Below, one piece after another: positions 59,211-64,000 of a stretch of 64,000 nt of DNA. Both the position numbers and the translations under genes were made by a program. This stretch comes from Atrina japonica. Its lineage: Eukaryota; Mollusca; Bivalvia; Pterioida; Pinnidae. Under the pieces are notes generated by a model. That model searched no databases. It was not told where the DNA came from and was given only the letters and a program-made list of their open reading frames with translations. Positions within the stretch are counted from its first letter, which is position 1. Every line of letters starts with the position of its first letter. The DNA is taken from assembly GCA_030159075.1 (NCBI GenBank), contig BROG01000299.1:445501-509500 (forward strand). Direction: 5' to 3'.

Positions 59211-59750
59211 TTTTTTTTTAGCTCGTCGTGTTGGAAAGGGGAGAAAAGGACCATCAGATCAGAATTAATTATTTTACCTCTACCCAGTAATGCGTATTTA
59301 TGAATAAAAAGATAACAAAATCAAATATTTTCTAGTAAATATTTCCGTTACAAAGAGAGTAAGACACAAATTAAGTCATAATTACACAGAGTGGGACATG
59401 TCTTGTTAAAACAAATAACCATCAAAAGGCTTCTGTCTTTAGATAAAAAAAATAACAATAGATGAATGAACAAGATCTATCTTATGAACCCCTGATATGA
59501 CAAAGTTTCGATTGCACTATTATTTACAGGAGTTATAGAAAAAAAGAGTAAACAATCATGAAAGTGGATTAAATATTTAATCATATAATTCCCTAATATG
59601 TTTTGCGTAATACGAAATGATCTTGTTGTTGTAAACTGAGATAAATGTCAAGATCACCTTAAACCACGTGACTGATTTGGAAAACAATTGTATAGGGTCA
59701 GATAACCATATGGACATTACTCTCCCATATAAATATTGACAGATTTTAGA
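59210..59750. other. Unrecognised spacer
   Basis: No gene identified. Confidence 0.3.
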
Positions 59751-59754
59751 TTGT

Positions 59755-59975
59755 TACTGTATAGCTGTTTAATTTCACTGGGAGAAATATTCGCGTTTTT
59801 CTAAAAGGAACTTATTCATGCGTATTAAATTTCGCACAAGATAGGATACGAATTATCTTTCTGGTACTTCATAAATGTAAGGCATTATATTCACGGGTAT
59901 TGAATTTCGCGGAATAATATATGACCGCCAATATAGTGAATTTAAATCATTCGCGAATAAAAACTAAACAGTATG
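59755..59975. mobile_element. Possible MITE (family M4)
   Basis: Left 'tactgtatagctgtttaatt' and right 'aaaactaaacagta' are approximate inverted repeats. 'ttcgcg' motifs are repeated inside. Confidence 0.4.
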
Positions 59976-60072
59976 TTTTTTAATCAATTTCTTTTTTTTA
60001 CATATATAGAAGGAATTGAGGGAAGAATGAACTATAATTGAAAAGTCAATCAAAATAGAAACAACTTTAACG

Positions 60073-60162
60073 CATCAACCCCTGAAAAACAATGAACTCT
60101 TCCGTAATTCGATGATTTAGACCAGTCCAAATGTTTCGTTAGGGGTGAATGATTTATGCTAA
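60073..60162. repeat. Short MITE-like repeat, partner of 9397-9484
   Basis: Starts TTAACGCATCAACCCCTG; the end 'ttaggggtgaatgattta' is its approximate complement. Confidence 0.5.
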
Positions 60163-60870
60163 AAGAATAATAAATTGATCTAAATTCAATGATATCTTCA
60201 CCGATATTTTCACGAAAGTTCTGGTGGCTGAAAAATGTTTACTCTTTTTATAAATATTCTAAAATATATAAGATGGGAAAGAGATTCATCTGATCAACGT
60301 TGGGAACCGTTTCCCTGTAATGTTGTCTGGATAGTTTAAGTCCTGCAGTCCGTTTTACGAAATGTCTTAAGACCACATTTACGACTTGCGACCGTTTTAC
60401 AAAGAATTAATACTTGTGACTTACGACCAAATCAGATCAAGTCTTTATGACTTCCCAGAGACAATGCGTTGTGTTATAATTTATCATAGTAAATGTAGGA
60501 GATATAAGTATTCATAAACTACAAAGATCTTGTTTTAAAATATGCAAAAAATACCAATCTTTTAAAAGACTCGACTTAGCGTATCGTTGATAAAACGGCC
60601 CTTTGCTTTGTCTTAAGATCAAATAAATTAAGACTTACAATTCCTTGATAAAATTAAAGAATCGAAGACCAGGAGATTAAACCTTTCCAGACAGCACAAT
60701 AAGGAACAGTTTACAAAGGATAAGGGATAATGGATTAAATATTAACATGTGTCAAACTCTTTCTTTAAACCAGAAATATATATCATTGTATTAAATTTCA
60801 AAAAATTTCCTAATTGACTGTACTCTGGGATTATAGCATTTTACGTCATGGACATGTCTATAGTCAAGAA
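60162..60870. other. Unrecognised spacer
   Basis: No gene identified. Confidence 0.3.
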
Positions 60871-60874
60871 AGAC

Positions 60875-61087
60875 AACTCATCAACCCATGTAGTCACATT
60901 TAGACTCACCCGAATCAGTAACATTAAAGTCATTTGTCAAAATTCAGGGGTGAACAAGTTAATATTGAATGTGAAATAATTTTGCATTTTTGGATTCTAA
61001 TTTATACGCTCCTAAATTCTGAAAATGGACTTAACCATTCTTTGAAATGGATGATTCCAAATGTGGCTACAGGGGTCGATGAGTTAA
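60875..61087. mobile_element. TTAACCC MITE (family M2), copy 2
   Basis: Reverse complement of the 55.8-kb copy. Right end CTACAGGGGTCGATGAGTTAA-like. Confidence 0.65.
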
Positions 61088-62130
61088 AAGTGTAGTCATC
61101 CTTCATCTCTCAGTTCAGATGAGATAACATGTGTTTTACTGATCAAAGTCCAACTAGTTATCTACTAAATTGCATTCGATTCAAATTACTACAATCACAA
61201 ATATGCCATTCGTTAAAGAATGTAGATGCAGTCACATATGACTTGAAAATATCATCCGATTTTATCCTGTTTACGCGACAACTGTAAATAAAAATCATTG
61301 ACAATAATGGCGATATATCGACTACGGACAGATCATTATCTCACGTTTTGCGTTCCGGTTCGGAATATCAGTCTTACAATTTATCAGTATCTTGGGGTCA
61401 TATTTTCCAAGGCTTTATTCAATTACTTGTTGCCATATATAATGTACTATAATGAAAATTCGTCATCGGACTATAGTAAAATGTAAAGTTGAAAATTGGC
61501 GGTAAATGTCGTGGCATTACCACCAGATGTCGCTGATTGTAAGCAATTAGAATATGAAGTTTTGATGCTCGAGACATAAACATAAATAAGGTTTTATTCA
61601 ACATCCCTCGGAAATCAGTTCATTGCATAATTTTAAACTTGCATAAGCTTATGAAATCATAAATGCCATTCATTATGTTTATTATTTGCATAATGAAGTT
61701 TTACTGTATCATATGTCATTCCGGTTCATTAACTTTCGTGATAAGAACAGTTTTATACAATATAAAACATTTAATCCCTATTATATGTTATCCTAGTTAA
61801 TATTCTTTTGTCCGTGATTTTGAAGTACGGAACCACATAAATTAAGTGGATTTAGAATTGGTTTTATCAGTATTTGTGATAAACATTTAAGTTGAAAACC
61901 CACATGTGTGTGTCAATACCGTATACAGTTTAACAGGTGTGTGTGTGTGTGTGTTGTCAACACGAAAATATAGTTATTTCTTCCTTTATTTGTTCAAGTG
62001 TTATTCTACACTTTTTATTTTTTTATTTTTACTTTTCACAAGTAAACTGACAAACTTCCATACCCAATAAACTCAGAGGTCAAAGACTCGAGTGCATGAA
62101 GATCAGTGAAGGCAGAAACAACTGCCATAT
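61087..62130. other. Unrecognised spacer with short (GT)n at 61937-61954
   Basis: No gene identified. A 62-codon frame at 61298-61486 has no motif. Confidence 0.3.
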
Positions 62131-62372
62131 ACCTGAAAATTTTCACCCTGTATAATTTACGCAATTTTCGCACGTATAATTTTCGCCATTTTTGCCTTAA
62201 ATGAAAGGGTGAATTTAATATGAAAGCGAAAATTAAAAGCTAAATATTCCAAGCATGAACAACATCTCATCCACGTGACTTTGAAAATTTGGTGCCAATT
62301 TAAGACAGGGCGAATATGTTATCTGTCCCAAATGGGCGAAAAATAAGCAGGGGTGAAAATTATCAGGTATAT
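62131..62372. mobile_element. TA-flanked MITE (family M3), copy 2
   Basis: Left TATACCTGAAAATTTTCACC and right GGTGAAAATTATCAGGTATA are near-perfect inverted repeats. Confidence 0.75.
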
Positions 62373-62607
62373 ACAATGACTAGCCCTTAAAGTTCCTAAC
62401 TCTTTGAATAACGAAAACTGGCAACAGTAGTCAGAGTTATTAGGCAAATGCGTTTCACTAATCAAAATGACCACTTCAAATTTCTGGTATAATGCATAAA
62501 TTTTAGTGCGATTACTTTATTACAGTAATTATTTTATGAAAATTAACGATCAGCTTACATGTTCATTACACATTTTTAGAAAATAAAATGTCTTTTCAGA
62601 CTAGATT

Positions 62608-62659
62608 ATGGAAAAAGGTGCCTTCAATGAAAGAGAATTGACAGAGGATGAAAAGAAAA
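62608..62659 (+). CDS. First coding exon of a second EF-hand gene (partial)
   Basis: Encodes MEKGAFNERELTEDEKK plus one base, then donor A|GTATGT. It parallels exon 1 of the 47982 gene (MEQLGERELTDEEKK) in sequence, length and intron phase, and has an acceptor-like 'tgtcttttcag' nine bases upstream. The remaining exons would lie beyond the window. It suggests a tandem calmodulin-like cluster. No EF loop is in this exon, so the call depends on the paralogy. Confidence 0.65.
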
Positions 62660-63120
62660 GTATGTATGACATTTTGTTTTGTTCTGTGGTATATTTTGGA
62701 CCTATCTAAAATTAATATCGACATTTCACTGTATAGTACCTACCCAGCATGTAAACAGTTAAAGCCTTTAAAGTCTTAAAGCCTCACAACCGGAAGAACG
62801 AGTTTTTAAATCGTTTGTTGGACATGCTCAACATCCATCGTACGTGCTTACCGGAAGTCTGTGTGCTCGAAATTCCAGTTGTGTTTCATATTTACTTCAA
62901 CATGGTCATCATATAAAACACGTGAGATAACGCAAGCTGGCTTCCATGTGGCGGATATATCATAGAGATTATGAAAATTACTACAACAGTAAAAATAGTA
63001 TTATACTATTTCATGATCTTCTTATATTTTATTATTAAAGTCGTCCTTTCCTAAAATTTCATTTTTTGTTTTTGTTATCATAAAGTGTTTCATGGTATTG
63101 TTTCCATTGTTTCATTGTAT
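62660..63120 (+). other. Presumed intron 1 of the second EF-hand gene
   Basis: No recognisable exon. AT-rich. Confidence 0.3.
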
Positions 63121-63735
63121 AAAGGTGGGTTATTTGGCCTTCAATTACATGTACTCTGTTTCACCAAATGAAATGTTGAGTCACCTGTTAGATAACGCTT
63201 GTTGAATCGTCTGTACCAATTGTGACGAGGATTTATGACTTACTTTACATTTAGATTTGTTCTTTGGCCTTTTATGATACCTTCCTTTAATTTCGGAAAC
63301 ATACATCTATATTAAATTCGAGTTCAACTGTTGAAGTCTTATTGACATAAACGATCGTCCTGGACATTTTTGTCGGCCTCACTTGTAAAACTATATATCT
63401 TGGTATTGTTCATAATATTTGAATTTGACTGTGGACTCTCGATGGGTGTGACCAATCAACAGGGGGTGCCAAGTCCTAGGTCTGTGTTTGTCCAATGTTC
63501 ACCAGATTCGTATATTTCTCTCATGGACATCCTGACGATCAATACTTTGGTATCTGTGATTTGTATAGAATTCGACTGTTGACTCACGGAGCGTGTGACC
63601 GGTCAACCGCAAGATATTTCTCATTCATGGCACCTGATCCCACCTCTAAATTTTCCAGAGGTCCATCTCTCTAGAATGTTTACCAAATTTGTATGTAATT
63701 CCGGAATCTCCTGGCAGTTACTAATTTAGTATATT
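63120..63735 (+). mobile_element. Rearranged PLE 3' ends and pseudo-LTR
   Basis: ORF-end scrap (SPNEMLSHLL then stop, 63145-63215), a pseudo-LTR with hammerhead-like motif at 63320-63368 (core CTGTTGA, TAAA for GAAA), then two partial UTR copies at 63425-63560 and 63570-63720. Confidence 0.6.
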
Positions 63736-63894
63736 TGAAAACTGTATCCACAGTTATGGCATATGATATAAATAACATTTTATACATAAATCATGTGCAG
63801 TCCTAAGCTCTTTGTGAGTTCCTTATATAAACTACAAAACACTATAAAGATCATAGCTGCCATAGTATTAATCCTCTGGAAGTTTATGAGACAA

Positions 63895-64000
63895 TAAACA
63901 TGTACAAATATTGTGAACATTGGACAAACACGGACCTCTGAATACCCCGAGGTGAGATCAGGTGCCATGGAGGAATGAGCATCCCATGTTGACCGGTCGT
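63895..64000 (-). mobile_element. PLE 3' UTR fragment running off the window
   Basis: 'ggacaaacacggacctctg' and 'ggtgccatggaggaatgagc' match the UTR in complement. Confidence 0.6.

Overview
This window looks like AT-rich nuclear DNA of a lophotrochozoan animal, most likely a bivalve mollusc. That is an inference from spliced genes, a small GT31 glycosyltransferase family, calmodulin-like genes, Penelope-like retroelement debris, tRNA-derived SINEs, a possible Helitron, many foldback MITEs, and abundant (TA)n, (CT)n and minisatellite arrays. Nothing in it looks bacterial or viral.

Genes. Three intact single-exon coding regions encode type II membrane beta-1,3-galactosyltransferase-like (GT31) enzymes: 7383-8408 (+), 21886-22890 (-) and 34446-35468 (+). 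In all three a splice acceptor lies 7-13 nt before the ATG, so the upstream exon is non-coding and the whole protein sits in one exon. The second and third copies are head-to-head, nearly identical from about residue 77 onward, and each is followed directly by a long (CT)n tract. The first is diverged and has E-A-D where the family has D-D-D. A complete four-exon, 156-residue, four-EF-hand calmodulin-like gene spans 47982-53404 (+). The first coding exon of a paralogue lies at 62608-62659. Two adjacent exons of a peroxisomal acyl-CoA oxidase (38523-38684 and 39880-40043, minus strand) look like a broken gene fragment.

Repeats, left to right. 1-2790: decayed LINE with a nested TTAA-flanked MITE. 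4110-5745: satellite with 143-bp period carrying AGGTCA half-sites. 6300-6950: second, about 135-bp tandem array. 8450-9310: Penelope-like (PLE) 3' fragment and pseudo-LTR just after GalT gene 1. 12240-14332: MITEs and a Gypsy integrase scrap. 14754-15940: non-autonomous hAT with perfect 8-bp target duplication inside a SINE, whose uninterrupted paralogue is at 39355-39550. 17440-21384: PLE pseudo-LTRs, SINE, MITE. 24340-26030: L1/Tx1-like LINE (minus). 27960-29000 and 35880-37300: a duplicated unknown segment. 31316-32740: the longest PLE copy. 37541-38203: Helitron-like element. 44180-47050: tetranucleotide tract growing into a roughly 50-copy, 48-bp minisatellite. 52720-53220: another PLE corpse, inside intron 3 of the EF-hand gene. 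55348-61087: several MITEs. 63120-64000: PLE fragments.

Most notable is that the pseudo-LTR copies contain a type I hammerhead-ribozyme-like motif (best at 47537-47582). It has CTGATGA, GAAA, a GTC cleavage triplet and a perfectly pairing stem I. Several copies sit beside PLE 3' ends, which fits published reports that Penelope-like elements carry hammerheads. All coordinates, translations and alignments were made by eye.
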